Of a DNA stretch of 64,000 nucleotides, positions 12,501-26,000 are shown in pieces. Under the pieces are notes generated by a model, which worked only from the letters and a program-made list of their open reading frames with translations, searched no databases and was not told the DNA's origin. Origin of the DNA: Phorcus lineatus (lineage: Eukaryota > Mollusca > Gastropoda > Trochida > Trochidae); contig OV121091.1 of NCBI GenBank assembly GCA_921293015.1, positions 41,297,932 through 41,361,931 on the forward strand. Reading direction: 5' to 3'. The position numbers and the translations under genes were made by a program. Numbering within the stretch: position 1 is the stretch's first letter; every line of letters begins with the position of its first letter.

Positions 12501-13355
12501 AACTTTCAAATGATGATGTCAGTTTTCAAATTAATTTTAATTGTTTTAACTTTAGGAACACCCTTAAATTTACTGCCTAAATTCTCAAAAATATGTTTCA
12601 GCTGGTGTGTCCCGTAAAGCTTGTTAATAATTAAGCTGTCTTTTAATCTAAGAAGTCTGTTCATTATTGTATTCCGATGCAACACAACAAGTAGAAATAC
12701 TTTTCTAATGTCCATCGAGTATTCCAGTAGAGACTTACGATGTTTGCACAACAGTTCAATGATAATTACAGTAGAGGGGGACCCCCTGCGGATCCCACTG
12801 TAAAATATTTCCAAGCGTAGGCTCGATGCAGATGCATAATTCAAAGCTTCCTATAGCGGTTCCTTTCCCCTAACACTGCTCCTCCACCTTATGTCAACTA
12901 AACCAGCAAACTGTTATTTATTTACTACACTGAAATCGTTTCCACTTACCACTTTAATAAATAAGATCTTAACAAGTTTGACAATTCCTGACCATAGTCC
13001 TGCAACATAGCTGGTCAGTTTGTAATAATCTTGTGTTGATTGAAATGGTTCTGTTGATTGCTTCCTCTTTTCATGTTCAGTAAAGATGAACATGATTTAT
13101 CATTTCAAATCTGAGCTCCACAGAGGATATCACCTGTTTTAGATTAAGTAATACAGAATGCATGAGTAGGAGTGCCATCTGTTTTCAAATGTATCAGCAA
13201 TTGTTGATGAAAATGAAAATATCATCGGCAGACCTTTGTGTTGATTTATTTCGTATAACTGGTATTTGGTTCAAACAAAATACTTCTATCAAAAGACCTT
13301 TTAAAACGTTATATTTTAAATATAGATTGTGGGTTATCACAATATTAACGTTTCA
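9511..13355. other. Intergenic, microsatellite only
   Basis: No gene is supported. A short (AT)n run lies near 10930-10948. The GC-richer patch at 12300-12360 was examined and not called. The rest is AT-rich sequence with short open frames. Confidence 0.5.
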
Positions 13356-13772
13356 CTGACCTCTTGATCCACTGGAGTTACCCAGAAGGACCATAGATAT
13401 GAACAGACTTACTGACCTCGTGTTTCACTGAAGTAAAGTAAGAAGACCATAGATATGAACAGACTTCACTGAAGTAAAGTAAGAAGACCATAGATATGAA
13501 CAGACTTACTGACCTCTTGTTTCACTGAAGTAAAGTAAGAAGACCATAGATATGAACAGACTTACTGACCTCTTGTTTCACTGAAGTAAAGTAAGAAGAC
13601 CATAGATATGAACAGACTTACTGACCTATTTTTTCACTGAAGTTAAATAGAAGGACCATAGTAATGAATATACTTACTGACCTGTTGGTCCACTGACGTT
13701 AAGTAGAGGACCAAAGTTATGAACAGACTTACTGACCTTTTTGCCTACTGAAGTGAAGTACCCTCTTGGTCC
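13356..13772 (+). repeat. Minisatellite, 56-bp unit, about 7 copies
   Basis: The unit reads roughly GACCTCTTGTTTCACTGAAG, then TAAAGTAAGAAGACCATAG, then ATATGAACAGACTTACT. The middle copies are almost identical, and one copy is 16 bases short (junction near 13463). Copies at both edges are more diverged, as expected from unequal exchange in the centre of the array. Confidence 0.9.
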
Positions 13773-16208
13773 ACTTTGAGAAAGAAAGACGAGCATCCTC
13801 TGATGAAACCTATATGATGGAGATTCCGATGTCATAATATCAATACTTAATGATCGAGTTAACCTTTCGTGACTGCACGATTGTTCAAGAATGTGGTTAT
13901 TAAATGCACAGACTTAGGAAAATGTATAATGTTTAACATCGAATTTTACCCTGACATCTTCTATCAAGTAGAAATTGCTCTGATTGACAATGAGTTTTTT
14001 TTAGATTTCATCAATTCAGTTATGTCACCTGATGATAGTACACCGTGCTTTTTAATATGCAATTAACAAAAGTCTTTACATTTCATGTTATTGCATTTCT
14101 TAAATGTAAAACTATAATAGAAAATTCATGAACTTCAATTGTTGTTATTGAGAAGACGTAAATTAACTTCTGCAGAAGCAGCACCGATAGCTATAGCTGT
14201 TGGCTTCAGGTCGAAGAGACGAAATGATTCTATTCTTAGTTAAGTTTGATTAGACTCGGGGCAATAACGACTAATCATTCTCCTTTTATTTAACCAAAGC
14301 AAGATTACGCATTCAATTACAGTGCTGTTCTTATCAATGGAGTTCTTCCTCACACAGTCACGGAATACATGCACTTCCGCTTGCACAATCGATCCTTGCT
14401 ACTTCCGGTAAGGCTAAGATCACACAATGCTGTGTTTGCGCGAGTAATTATTATTTACCACTCAATTCAGCTCGATCCTGGGACACTGACTCGCAGACAT
14501 TTCATTAAGCTGTGTGACATTGAGGAGGTGCGATATATGGAGAACCATCACACCGCAAACATAATTCTTGTCTAGGTAACCCGATTCAATAGCTCCGGGC
14601 CCCGCCTGCCACTAACACACTGACCCTTCTTGTATCCCGCAATGTTCCTCATCGTTATTGGTGGGACCATTGGTGGGATATTGAACGTATCTCTTGCTAC
14701 ATGCATGGTACAACTCTTTATGCAATCTGAATGTTCCTTTGTTAATTTGGAGTAACGCAAGATACTTTTACAATAGCATTGGGTCTTTGAAAAATGTTTT
14801 CTGTCAATTATAAGTAAGTGTGAAACATTATGACATATGACATTATTTTGTATGCCACCTCCCAAAATAATGCGATATTGATATTTCATTTTGATATTCA
14901 GCTCCTTTATTCGACATTGAGACGTTTCTGTGTGTTCGAGGGATAGTCTGACTTAATTTAAATGAGATTCGACTGATATATCTGCCAATGTGAGACTCGT
15001 GTTGGAGTCAATTCAGCTGTTTTATTGCGATAAAAACATCTTACGATAAAAGTGCTAATTAAGAAAGCAGTGTACAAGAAGATCCATTTACAATCCCCTG
15101 TAAACAAATCTAAATGTTCTCTCTTCCGTAAGTATACAACGTCTTCGCTTATTTTTCTTCAATACTTTGAGATAAGGTAATGCTTGGATATAAGGTACGC
15201 TTACGTTCTCTCTCTAAATGTAAATGAAAAATAAATCAACCTCACCGATGTTTCCAATTTTAACCAAAGGTTGAAACTATCTCTACGTTTATTTAGAAAA
15301 GATTATACTTTGAGGGTATTTTTTAATTAGATATTGTCGCATAGACATATTCTGTTTCACAGGCACTTGAACTGTTGATAAGTTCTGTCATGGCTATATG
15401 ATCCTGACATTTATCAGATTAGTCGTGAAATGAACGTTATGAATGTTAATGGCTTGCAGGAACAAATCGATTTCTGATAGACTCCAACAGTCTGTGGAGC
15501 GACGTGCTCCTATACCTACTTGTGTCATTGTCACACAGTTGACATTTACTAGATCTCGAATTCATATATACAGTTTGAAATATTTCCATAAAACATTTTC
15601 TGCACACTATGTTTCTGTGTAAACATCTGCTTGTACCTGAGAAATTTATTGTCTAAAAAAAAGTATATGGAAAAAGTAGGTAAAACAATTTTTTTATTTA
15701 TATACACTGATATCTTTACAATCAAGACAATTAATTTTTTAGAAATGTTGTAAACTTGTATTTTATTTTGAACTTTATTATAACGGGATATTAATTTTTA
15801 AGTTTATTCAAACAGTTATTTAGAAGTACTATATGCAGCATGTGGTCAGTCCACGTGTCTGTCATTCACCTAATTAGGTTCCAGACAGCTGTGTATACTT
15901 ACTGATGACCTTACGAGTTGACGTGTTTTCCGTGCCATTACACCAAATTAATTATTAACTCCAGGAGATCATCCCCGAGCACATTACATTATACATGAAC
16001 CAAGGGAATACCTGGTATATTGTTAGCAGCGACTGTACTTATTGACCGATAGTTAAAGGTCACAATTTAAACAATAAAGATAACCTTTGTAATTACGACA
16101 CTACCTATACAAATAGAAGAGTTTGTCCGATTAAACTGTATTCAATTCGTCTCGTTTTTCATTAGATATATGAAAATTTTAAACCTGCAGAAATTCTGTT
16201 CCCATTTA
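13773..16208. other. Intergenic, no supported feature
   Basis: AT-rich sequence with short open frames only. No domain, RNA gene or clear repeat was recognised. Confidence 0.5.
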
Positions 16209-16421
16209 GGGGAGACCGGGGCAGTTTAGGACATGGGTTAGATGGGGACACTATAGATATCCATTAATTCCAAAGAAGGTGAAGGAAACTGTCAATATCA
16301 CATACAGTTACATCATACACCATGTGGCAAATTATGCTGGTGGTTGAAAATGTGGTGTAATTCAATCACAGGAAAGTAATATTTGAATTTCTCTGGTTGG
16401 AATACATTTGTTAAAGAGGTG

Positions 16422-16716
16422 TTGCTTCTGCTCGACAACAACCAGAGCCATGTATCCCATTGAAGCCAAAAACTACAGCCGCACAGAATGTGTACAGTCC
16501 ATAGGTGAAATTCTACATTCAGGACAAAGATGCTTTACTTCAGGGGTTACAATGCCAATCTTTTATGTCAAAGAATTACTGGGAACATCATATCCAGGAC
16601 ATTTACGAATCAGGTCATTTCTTTAAATATAATGACATATATACCCACTGGACCGAAATGTGTTCGGTGAAGAGGAACTTCTGCCTCCTTTTCTTGCAGA
16701 TAGACCAGAAACATCT
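16422..16716 (+). pseudogene. Pogo/Tigger-type transposase remnant
   Basis: Three conserved blocks can be read in order. LLLLDNNQSHVSH at 16422-16460 resembles the block around the second catalytic Asp of DDE_1 transposases, and is followed by TGA. A second block at 16540-16596 (TMPIFYVKELLGTSYP) matches the family's NPG-TISIYD-ELLG-AYP region. A third at 16639-16716 (IYPLDRNVFGEEELLPPF, then ADRPE) matches the conserved C-terminus. The second and third share a frame but are split by stops (TAA, TAA, TGA at 16621-16635), and the first is in another frame. The helix-turn-helix and first Asp are gone. Confidence 0.8.
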
Positions 16717-17304
16717 GCAATTTGGACCTCGTCCTGCAACCACCCAAGATGTCCCACACATAGGACCACCAGAAGCCATCAAGATGCTCCCATAGGACCA
16801 CCAGAAGCATGTACCCAAGATGCACACACAGGACCACCAGAAGCATGTACCAAAGATGCACACACAGGGCCACCAGAAGCATGTACCAAAGATGCGCACA
16901 TAGGACCACCAGAAGCATGTACCAAAGATGCGCACACAGGACCACCAGAAGCATGTACCCAAGATGCACACACAGGACCACCAGAAGCATGTACCAAAGA
17001 TGAGCACATAGGACCACCAGAAGCATGTACCAAAGATGCGCACATAGGACCATCAGAAGCATGTACCAAAGATGCGCACATAGGACCACCAGAGGCATGT
17101 ACCAAAGATGCGCACATAGGACCACCAGAGGCATGTACCAAAGATGCGCACATAGGACCACCAGAAGCATGTACCAAAGATGCGCACATAGGACCACAAG
17201 ATACAAGCACCCAAGATGGACACATGAAACCTCCAGCAAAGAACGATGATAAAACTTTCTCGATACTCCAACAAGCAATATTCCACTTTTTATGTCACTG
17301 TTAA
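16660..17304 (+). CDS. Transposase-tail plus repeat open frame, function unknown
   Basis: An open frame of about 214 codons runs from the conserved transposase C-terminus through the twelve GPPEACTKDAHI units to a stop at 17302-17304. It begins with GTG, not ATG, so it is probably the 3' part of an older reading frame and not an independent gene. The end (KPPAKNDDKTFSILQQAIF...) has no PHD finger, unlike the related element at 50.5 kb. Translation is doubtful. Confidence 0.35.
   Translation: MFGEEELLPPFLADRPETSAIWTSSCNHPRCPTHRTTRSHQDAPIGPPEACTQDAHTGPPEACTKDAHTGPPEACTKDAHIGPPEACTKDAHTGPPEACTQDAHTGPPEACTKDEHIGPPEACTKDAHIGPSEACTKDAHIGPPEACTKDAHIGPPEACTKDAHIGPPEACTKDAHIGPQDTSTQDGHMKPPAKNDDKTFSILQQAIFHFLCHC
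16795..17226 (+). repeat. 36-bp coding-type tandem repeat, about 12 copies
   Basis: The unit encodes GPPEACTKDAHI, with T/I at the last position and occasional Q, S or E changes. Twelve copies follow the transposase C-terminus in frame. Because the unit is a multiple of three, other frames on both strands are open too, giving several spurious long frames. Changes between units are mostly single bases, so the array expanded recently relative to the decay of the transposase. Confidence 0.9.
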
Positions 17305-17478
17305 GATAATAATTGAAATTTTTGTATCTTTGATAATTATTTCGACAGATATTTATATCGTCCAAATGTGAGACAGTTTGGGACAGAATGTTTTAGATTA
17401 TTGGTTCTTATCTATACTAAATAGATTAAGAACAAACAAGAAAATAATGTTTTTGTCCCAATGTGCCCCGGTCTCCCC

Positions 17479-20400
17479 TATGAAGGGAGTACTCTATTTG
17501 GGGTTACTGCATCTCACCTTTAATTAAATCAAACATTTCATTCACCTTTTTTAACACTCCACCTTAATAAGGTGACATAAAGAAATCGATGATGTACACT
17601 TCATTTTAAAACTTTTTCTTGCTAGCTCACGTAATTGAAAAACCGCTAATGTAACGATGCCATTTAATTGTGCTGGTTGCATTTCCTTACCCGACAAAGA
17701 TATTTTCTTCCTCTGGTATATTATACTACCATTCAACTTTCAACATTGTTTTGGCACCGAAGGCATGAAACTGATAAAATAACGAAACTGTCTGACATTA
17801 TTTCAACAAGGCCTCGATGCGGAATGCCACTCTAGTGTTGAGCATCAAGGAACTCGATCGATTAGCGTTTGCTGAGCATGCCAGGCAAATGAATGAATGA
17901 ATGAATGTGCTTTTGAGGGAGAAAGCGAAATTGTCACGGGAATTATGATACGCAGGGATGGAGAAGTAACTATAACGGCATTCCCAGAAGTTTTAATGAT
18001 ACTCTTCAATCATTGCAGAGAAGAGGTAAGTGGAGGCAATTCTTGAATCCTCTGTAATGAGTATATAGCGAAAATCGTTGAGTATTCAAATGCTAAATTG
18101 ACTTAATTCAGCAAGTCTGCGATTCTGATTGGCCAAGCTGTACCGACACGAGCTCCTACAAGCACGAGCCGTCTTGAATGGAATGTAGGCCAACTGCTAG
18201 CTGCTCCTGGCATTGTCGGTACATGTCGATACTAGGCTACAGGAAAGAGCGAATTAGCTTTCATTGGCCGTAGAAGTCATGAATTCATTGTATCCGTTTA
18301 ACCTAGACTGTTTATTCATTGCAATAAAATTCCTTTGTATTTCTTAGCTGTTTTGGTATCTTTTCAACGTAATCGTTTATGTTAATTCGACTTACATTGT
18401 AAGTCAAACATGATATTGTAAGGAGTTCTATTTTAGTATCATGACTATTTTATCTTTTAAGGTGAATTTCCGTTGAATTTTACTTAAGTTATTCCAAGAA
18501 TGATAGTTTACATATACCGTAACAATTGCCGCATAACCTTATCAATATTTTATTACTACTGTGCAAGCAGCTATTTAAAGATGTCTTTGCTTTCAATTAT
18601 TCATTGTTTAACATTATTCTCTAGCAGTTCTACCTATATGATGCTTAAAGTTAGCGATGGAATCTATGATCCTTTTTAGATTTTTTGAACAATCATAATC
18701 GGTCTGAAGACTTAATTCGACTGATTTTCCCAAAGCAATTCACCTGATGAACAAGTTTAGAATTGATTGTTGATTTTAATTAACCCTTTATGCCTTAAAT
18801 TCTAATGTGACTTCACGACCATAAAACAATTGTGCAAAAGTTCGCAAAACTGCGTCTTATAGAAGGCCCTGCGGTTACCGAAGGTATAATGAGAGCCTTG
18901 TCTGAAAAGAGACTCTCCTGAGGAACAAGTTCGACATGATTTGACTAGTCTTCGGTACTTTCAGTCATTTATTCCAATACGTATATATACCAGAAATAGG
19001 AGATTCAGCCCACTCAATATGCCTCCTAAAGTCAATTCTTGGAGTCTGGATCCTCTCCATTGCAGTTACCTGGTATCGCCAACTGCATCTATTCAAAGGA
19101 TGCTCGAAGGTCGGACTCTCTGGAGGTTCGACATCATATTATTACCAAGGTTAATAAAGGCAGTAAAACCGTTAACGTTCTCTAAGGACGCTGACTTGCT
19201 GTAAGTTCTTGCATAATCTAGCACAAACAGACGTCCTCATCCAAACACTTGATATCCACCGGCATGTAATTGTCTACCATATTGATTTCATCCAAGACAA
19301 CCTCAAATATATTATTCATATGTGTAGCGGAAAATTGATACTCTGGTTGCAAGCATAGCATATAGCATGAAAGTATATTTCAATGTAATAGTCCTCTAAT
19401 TGTTTTCTCCTTCTTAACGGACAGGGGTATGTCCGGGACACAAGGTTGATGCGGGACTATTCTCTGAAGGTAATATATTGTGCTTGTTCAAAAATTCTGG
19501 CTAGAGCAACACGCCAACAGAAGTATTTAAAAACCGCAGAAATGTTATTTTCTCAATTGATATTTTCTGTCTTATTTAAAAGCAACTTTCAAACTACCTC
19601 TCATAGGTTGGCAGCATGGAGACGAGTCTTTTGTGAATGATGTAAGCATATTTCAACTGTTAAATGTAGACCATTTAGCTTTTCATCCTCGCCTCGCCAG
19701 ATTATACTGCAGTGTATAACTAATGTGGCAATAGCAAATCAAGTAATACCACTACATTCACGACGTTACCATATTTTGCACTTGTGACGTCACAGTGTTG
19801 TACATTGAGGTGTTGTTCTCACATTACCATTTATTGAATTTAAATACGATAAATGATTCGAGGTAATTTATAATTTTACAATATAGTGCATTTCATTATC
19901 ATTTGCTAGGGATGAAATGCACCCCCTGAAAAAGGATCGGGGGTTCATTATGCACTCTAAAAGACGATTGTTCCTGTTGCAAACATAACCTCCAACAACT
20001 AAAAGCTCCTTAGATCCTCCAATATTTATTGTATTTATGGTGACATTGGTAAAATGCAGCTGTAATCCCTGTTGAAAAACTTGCAGTCGGTGACGAAGCT
20101 TACTTTCTGTCGTTCCTTAAAGAGACGAAATGAAGATTGTTTTTTTTATTAAAAACATTTATGTTATCAACAAAAAGCAAACAGATGTCATTCTTTTTAA
20201 AACCCGTTTTTTATTTCCATAATGGTGATCAACTATATTCGCACTTAAAATCGGATTGAGCTGCCCCTTTAACAAGATATTGCTATTCAAACGTTTCTTA
20301 ATAAGATAGATCCAATGAGTAGTATCCTTATTGATATAAATTATATGTGCTTTTGTATACGATCGTTTTCTTCTTCACTATAAGATAACAAAGTTGCCTT

Positions 20401-22907
20401 AGCATCATGATGTGTGTCTTACTATAACATCCCAATGAGAGGGAAATGTTATAATTCCAGTTTGTATATAAACTCTGTGTAACTATAGAAGCTGACTAGA
20501 GAGGGGATAAGAACAGACAATCTCTAGATGAATAATACATCGACATGACGTGAATACTGTACAGGTATCTTACAGTCCTCTCTACCTGGCTGCGTCCTTT
20601 CATCCCACACCTGTACCAGCGTTCCCACCATTCATTATTCACACCTATACTATGTCTTACTACGGCGTGTGTGCTGGAGTAGGCAAGGTGTGCAATCCTC
20701 GGAGAATACCGTCCTCTTTTGCGAAAAGTCTGCTGATTGGTTTCTGCAGGATCTGCCACGATCTGGCGTTCAGGCCTTGTTTCCGTCAATCATCTGATTA
20801 AAAATAGCTACTACAACGATTCTGACCCTTGTCAAGTTTTGGGAAAATATTCCATTAGAAAATCAATTCAGTGAATGAACGGTTGCTACTTGGGGCAGTT
20901 AATGGCAGCTGCGCAGCTTTCTCCATCAGCTCGTTAGCTTCTAGCCTCTTTCTGGCATCTGATCCTACTTCCGGTAGCCATATTGTTGTCGTCTCTTGAT
21001 GGACGCAAGCGGAGTCGATTCTCATTTCCAAGATTTATTTTCTTATATTGATGACAACTTCATTTTTTTTCGTAAAACCCTTTTGATAGCACAACTACAA
21101 AATGTTAGCTGATTCACATTTTAATTCTTTGTCAATTACTGACTCAATCATCGAGGCTTTACAATTTTTTTCACTTTTAAATCTCATTTAATGAAAAGAT
21201 ATTCAGTTCAAATTGCATAACATTTGATTGACATTTCATTAGGTTTGCTGTTTAAAGAAGATGAAGATTGAGGGATGTTAATGATGCTTGGTTCGTTATG
21301 TTTTTAATTATTTTAGATCTGAACAATGAGGGAACACAATTAGAAACACGAGATATTTAAGCCGGCAATCTTTCAGAGAATGTTGGCAAATGTGTTGTAA
21401 AATTCTCTTTTCAATTTAATGAATTTCCCATTAAGAGTATGTCTAGTGTTTTTGGCATTGAATGTTTTCAAAAGGGATACTTTTCAAAAGGAAAACGGAG
21501 ACGTGAATTCAGCCTCGCACGTGCAAAATCTGTCCCCTTTATAAGTCTATGGTATACATGAAACTGTATACGGTATCTGCTCGTTAAAAATGAACAATTC
21601 TAATTCTTTGAGAGCAATCAGTTGTAAAATTAATAACTACAACACAAAAGATAGAAAAATGTTAACACAAATGCCGAGCGATAAAGCAGCATATTGAAAA
21701 AAGCTTAAAAAAAAGATTTATAGAGATTATTATCCTATTTTTGTATTACCCGAACGAGAGCGAGGTTTATAACAAATTCACACGAGTTTCGTAACAGCTA
21801 TATGACACACTTCTTTATTATCGAATATATTCCATTTAAAACGCATGGAAATATTAAGAAAACGGCCTACTTCCAGTCCACCACAGTGACGTCACAAACA
21901 ACGACGAAATACGGTAACTCGCAATGGAGCGACCGTTGCTAGGCAAAAGTGATATGTGCGCATGTGCTCATATTAAAAGTATGTCATCACTTATGATAAA
22001 CCAGATTGGTAATAAAGCTATATATCAGAGATGAGAGGCGTTCACGAAAATATCTTATCCTCCCGTTAGTAGCTTACATTTTCAGCAGCACTCCCATTAA
22101 CGTCTTGCATTTTGGTATTCACACCTCCAACGTTATAATTGCAGGGACACACTCTAACGATTGAACCGAAGTCTTTTATTCTTCAATTAATACTTTTTAG
22201 GTGTCCTGATCCTTCTCAGTAGTAATTTCTTCTAAACTCTTTTTTCTACTTTTTTTTTCACTCTCACCGTTATTGGTTACTCTGTAATTAGCATTGCTGG
22301 TTTTATGAAGCTGATAACCTTAATCCCCCTCCAGTTACAACCACATGAAGCACAGACTTTATAAGCTTGAATTTTTCTTTGATCGACCTCATATCGTCTT
22401 CAGGGCCTCCAGCTAGAAATTCCATGAAATTGCACTAAATATTGCATCGACGTGGAACAAAACTTCAGGGTAATTTCATTCTTTAACTAACTAGGCTTCA
22501 GAAAACAGGAGTTGACGGATTGAAAATGTCAGCAAATGAAAAACTATCATCATTATGCTACTGACATTACTGATTAAACGAACAATGTTTTGGTGAAAGG
22601 GATTATATTTGATATGTTTGATAACATGAGATTAATTGGCAATAAGATAATGTGATAATTTTTCAGTACTTCCTTTAGTGTGAACATAAGACCTAAGAGT
22701 AATAGACTGACCATAAGTTCTGAATATAAAGCGATTTTCACCCAAATGTCTTCTGATATGAAATATAAAAACACAAGTTGATGAAAGTTACAAATATCTG
22801 AAACTTACCGTGGATATTTCTATGTTTAGTGTTGATATATTTGATATCAGAAGACACATTTATCATCCAAAACCATTTCCCACTACATCTAAATGACAAA
22901 TTTACAT
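17479..22907. other. Intergenic, no supported gene
   Basis: About 5.4 kb of AT-rich DNA. Short open frames near 18941 and 20496-20801 have no domain. A donor-like AGAG/GTAAGT at 18026-18036 stands alone. No RNA gene was recognised. Confidence 0.5.
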
Positions 22908-23058
22908 TACTGAACACCGCACTGCCCTAAGACTCCAAGTGCGGTGATGCCATAGCATAGTGACGTTGTTATGTTTACGACGTCATAGCACTCTGATGTC
23001 ATTACTTGATGATGTAAAACAACTGTCATGTACTTGACGTCAGAAGGGCAGTGTTCAA
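22908..23058. repeat. Small foldback repeat
   Basis: The sequence around GAACACCGCACTGCCCT at 22912 is matched in inverted order by AGGGCAGTGTTC at 23046-23057, allowing a short insertion. The middle contains three TGACGT/GACGTC-like words. This may be a small MITE or a chance hairpin. Confidence 0.4.
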
Positions 23059-26000
23059 AATGTATTGTCGAAAAGATATCTCCTACCTTGGAAATGTTGC
23101 TTGATCTCCCACAAACGATATCTCCTAAGGAACACAGTTTTGGATGACTATGGCATTATTACACAAATGCTCCTGTAAATGATTCACAGCAATCCTAGCA
23201 CAGAACTTGCTTTGAAAGTGAACACTCCCAGCTTGTGTCTACAGTGATTTGAATTTCTAATGATGGAATCCAGATGATTTTATACAATAAAAACAATTTA
23301 CATCAATTTGTTGTTCTGTAGAAATCGCGTGATAATCATCTAGGTGATTAATTTCATACGCCACATCTCATTTCACGCAAAAATATTTTTTAAAACCATT
23401 TATCAATGTCACGACGATAGTCGAAATACTCCTTTCACTGAGTGAGTAATCATCATATGATACATTACGTTTGATTTATCTATATAGGACAACGATAGTG
23501 GGCTTCCTTTAGATATTAGAGAGAACACTCACATATTGACTGGTAATATTAGGGATTTAAACAAGACATTGTACTCGCGGTTTGTCCCAATCTTTAGTTC
23601 AGAGCCACCTGTGTTCTAGTGTACGCTTTTCATTATATCTAGGGAACTTACCTTTATAGACTATGTAGTTCATGCTAAAATGAAAACATCGCGGAGTTGT
23701 TTCATATATAGGTCCTGATGGTAATAGCCTTTGATGTGATATCGAACATAAAAAGATAACTTTATAGCTTTGGTTTTACCATATTTTTGTCATAAGGGAC
23801 TACGAGGATAGACTTGATGTTATGTTCTCTTTATTGTTTTGATAAAATAATCACTGTTATATCATTTGTCAAAAATACCTCGATCAGGAATTATATTTTC
23901 TGATTCCGAAAAGTGTATGTAACATATTAAAATGAGAATGGTAATTAGATGAATTGGTTCATCTAATTATGTTCCCCAGGTTCAATAAATTTTAAAGAAC
24001 CTTCAATAGGGAGTGTGCCTGAAAGTGTTGAAGCACAGTTGGGTTATCAACATCAATGGTGGTACATATGGATCCCGGCTATCCTGCCCTTACCGCACCT
24101 GATCTCAAGGTTAGATCATATGTGTCTTATGCTCCTTTTGTAGTTATTCGTTTGTGGAAATGGACGGTTTCATGGATATGTCATAACTATTAGATTTAAG
24201 ATTGGTCATGTCAAAACCAGTTGTAAGACGTTAAACCAAAACAAACAACTTTTCTTGCAAAATTGGAATTTTTTCGAAGAAAAGGAACGGACGTTTTATA
24301 GATAAGGAAAGTGTGTTTCTAACCTATAACTTTTAAGTTGTCAAGTAATACATTTACCACCTGAGTTACCTCATTAACCTCAACTCATGTACTAACTATA
24401 TGTGTCTTATATCCCCTGGGAGGTTATTTAGTATACCACCGGTTTTACTTGATTAACTTCTACTCATGTACTAATGATGTACGTCTTATCCACAGGTCTC
24501 TTCCGGATAAGTACAAATGCGGAATATTTTCTTTATCAAGTATGTTAATGAATATCCCTGTTTTGTAGTATATTTTTTAAATTCATTAACGCATGTCGTT
24601 ATTTTCTCCGGTTGACTTTCATCCGGTTGACTTTCATCGAAACATCCTTTGTCTCCATTTACTCGTTATCATTTACTATATTAACTAGTTAGCCATGATC
24701 ACATCTGGTTGTTGTACATGTACGTTGGGGCCAATTATCTTCATATTCATTGATTTATTTTGTATCGTGGAGATAATTCCTACGCGTTATTAAAACATAT
24801 TAAAAACACATTTTGTCTTGTACATTCCTTAAGAAGTCAATCGTGGTCTTATCGTATTCCTAACCATTGTTCTATTCATGATATGCTTCCTTGCATATCA
24901 AGGTGATCCCCTTTATACTCTTATACTCTTTATCCTGTGGCCTTAGGTGGAAAGTTCATAAACACGTTTCATTATCGTATCATCACGTTCATTCTTGTTT
25001 TTCTGATATTTCAATTAGCGATGACAGTTTATTTCGGTGTTTATTCTAATTTTTCACATCTAAAACATGTTCCTGTGATCATTTTTCGAAAATTGTTTTC
25101 AGTATCATGTCATGGACTCATTTCAATATCTCATCGAGTGTTTTCTTTTGATGTATGAATTCAATGAATAATTCTTTGCTGTTTCTGAACATTCGTCAAA
25201 AAGCTGTCTTTCCCCACAGTGTACAATGATTAATGGAATATTTCAATATTCGTTCATTCAGAAAAGCAAGAGGTTTGCTATACTATTGGCAATTAAATTT
25301 TTTTATTTAATTTTGTCTTAATATATTGAAATTTTTCATGTTTTTATTTGTAAACTTTCAAGGATGTTTTCCTTTTTTACTAGTAACAGAAAATTCTCTG
25401 TTGTTTTTACAAGTATTCGCAAATTTAGTTTTCGGACATAAAATCTGCCATTTCAATGTGCTTGAAATAATCCATGGAAATCTTTAGCGATAGATCGCTA
25501 GTATATGCTACAATGGTAGGCCTTCGATTTACAAACTTGTTTACCTACTTCATGTAATTGTCAATAACTTGATTTTTCCTAAATATCAATGTATTTTACT
25601 TAAATTACAAACATATGCATTATATGTAGATAATCAAATTGTCATGTTTAAAAAAAGTTCAGTGTAGCAAAATTAAACAAAATGCCTACAACAAATCTTA
25701 AAAACCAGAATCGAATCTGTCCAAACGCCGTATTTACGTGTTTATAGGTTTAAGTGTTGGTACTTTATTGGAGGCTGACAAAACAGAAAGCCATCAGTGG
25801 TAAACTATTGAGACAGATTGGCGCTCGTTGGGAAAACATTCATCAAGTGGACAGGAAGAGATCGTGTTGGCGCTTCCTTATGTGAAGTCGTGAACGATCT
25901 GGCAACATCCCACAAACTAGCTTATCTCGGATATTCCTCGCTACAAATAAACCCATGGAGCACTAGGTCAGTCTCAATGTCTTAGAACACCATTTCGTTT

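Larger units (their letters stand above)
16209..17478 (+). mobile_element. Pogo-like DNA transposon, decayed, 1270 bp
   Basis: The ends are GGGGAGACCGGGGCA at 16209-16223 and its exact reverse complement at 17464-17478, with further imperfect inward similarity. Each end abuts a TA dinucleotide (16207-16208 and 17479-17480), the target duplication of the Tc1/mariner superfamily. The interior keeps pieces of a pogo/Tigger DDE_1 transposase and then a 12-copy repeat. It lacks the N-terminal half of the transposase, so it is an internally deleted, non-autonomous copy. The same terminal repeat bounds the larger element at 50529-54414. Confidence 0.9.

Noticed and set aside
16408..16626. Open frame first read as a helix-turn-helix (psq-type) domain
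   Set aside because: Its second half matches the C-terminal TISIYD-ELLG-AYP region of DDE_1 transposases, and the upstream LLLLD block fixes the register; it is not a DNA-binding domain.
16610..17365. 251-codon minus-strand frame and other long frames over the 36-bp array
   Set aside because: These are periodic by-products of the tandem repeat with no independent domain.
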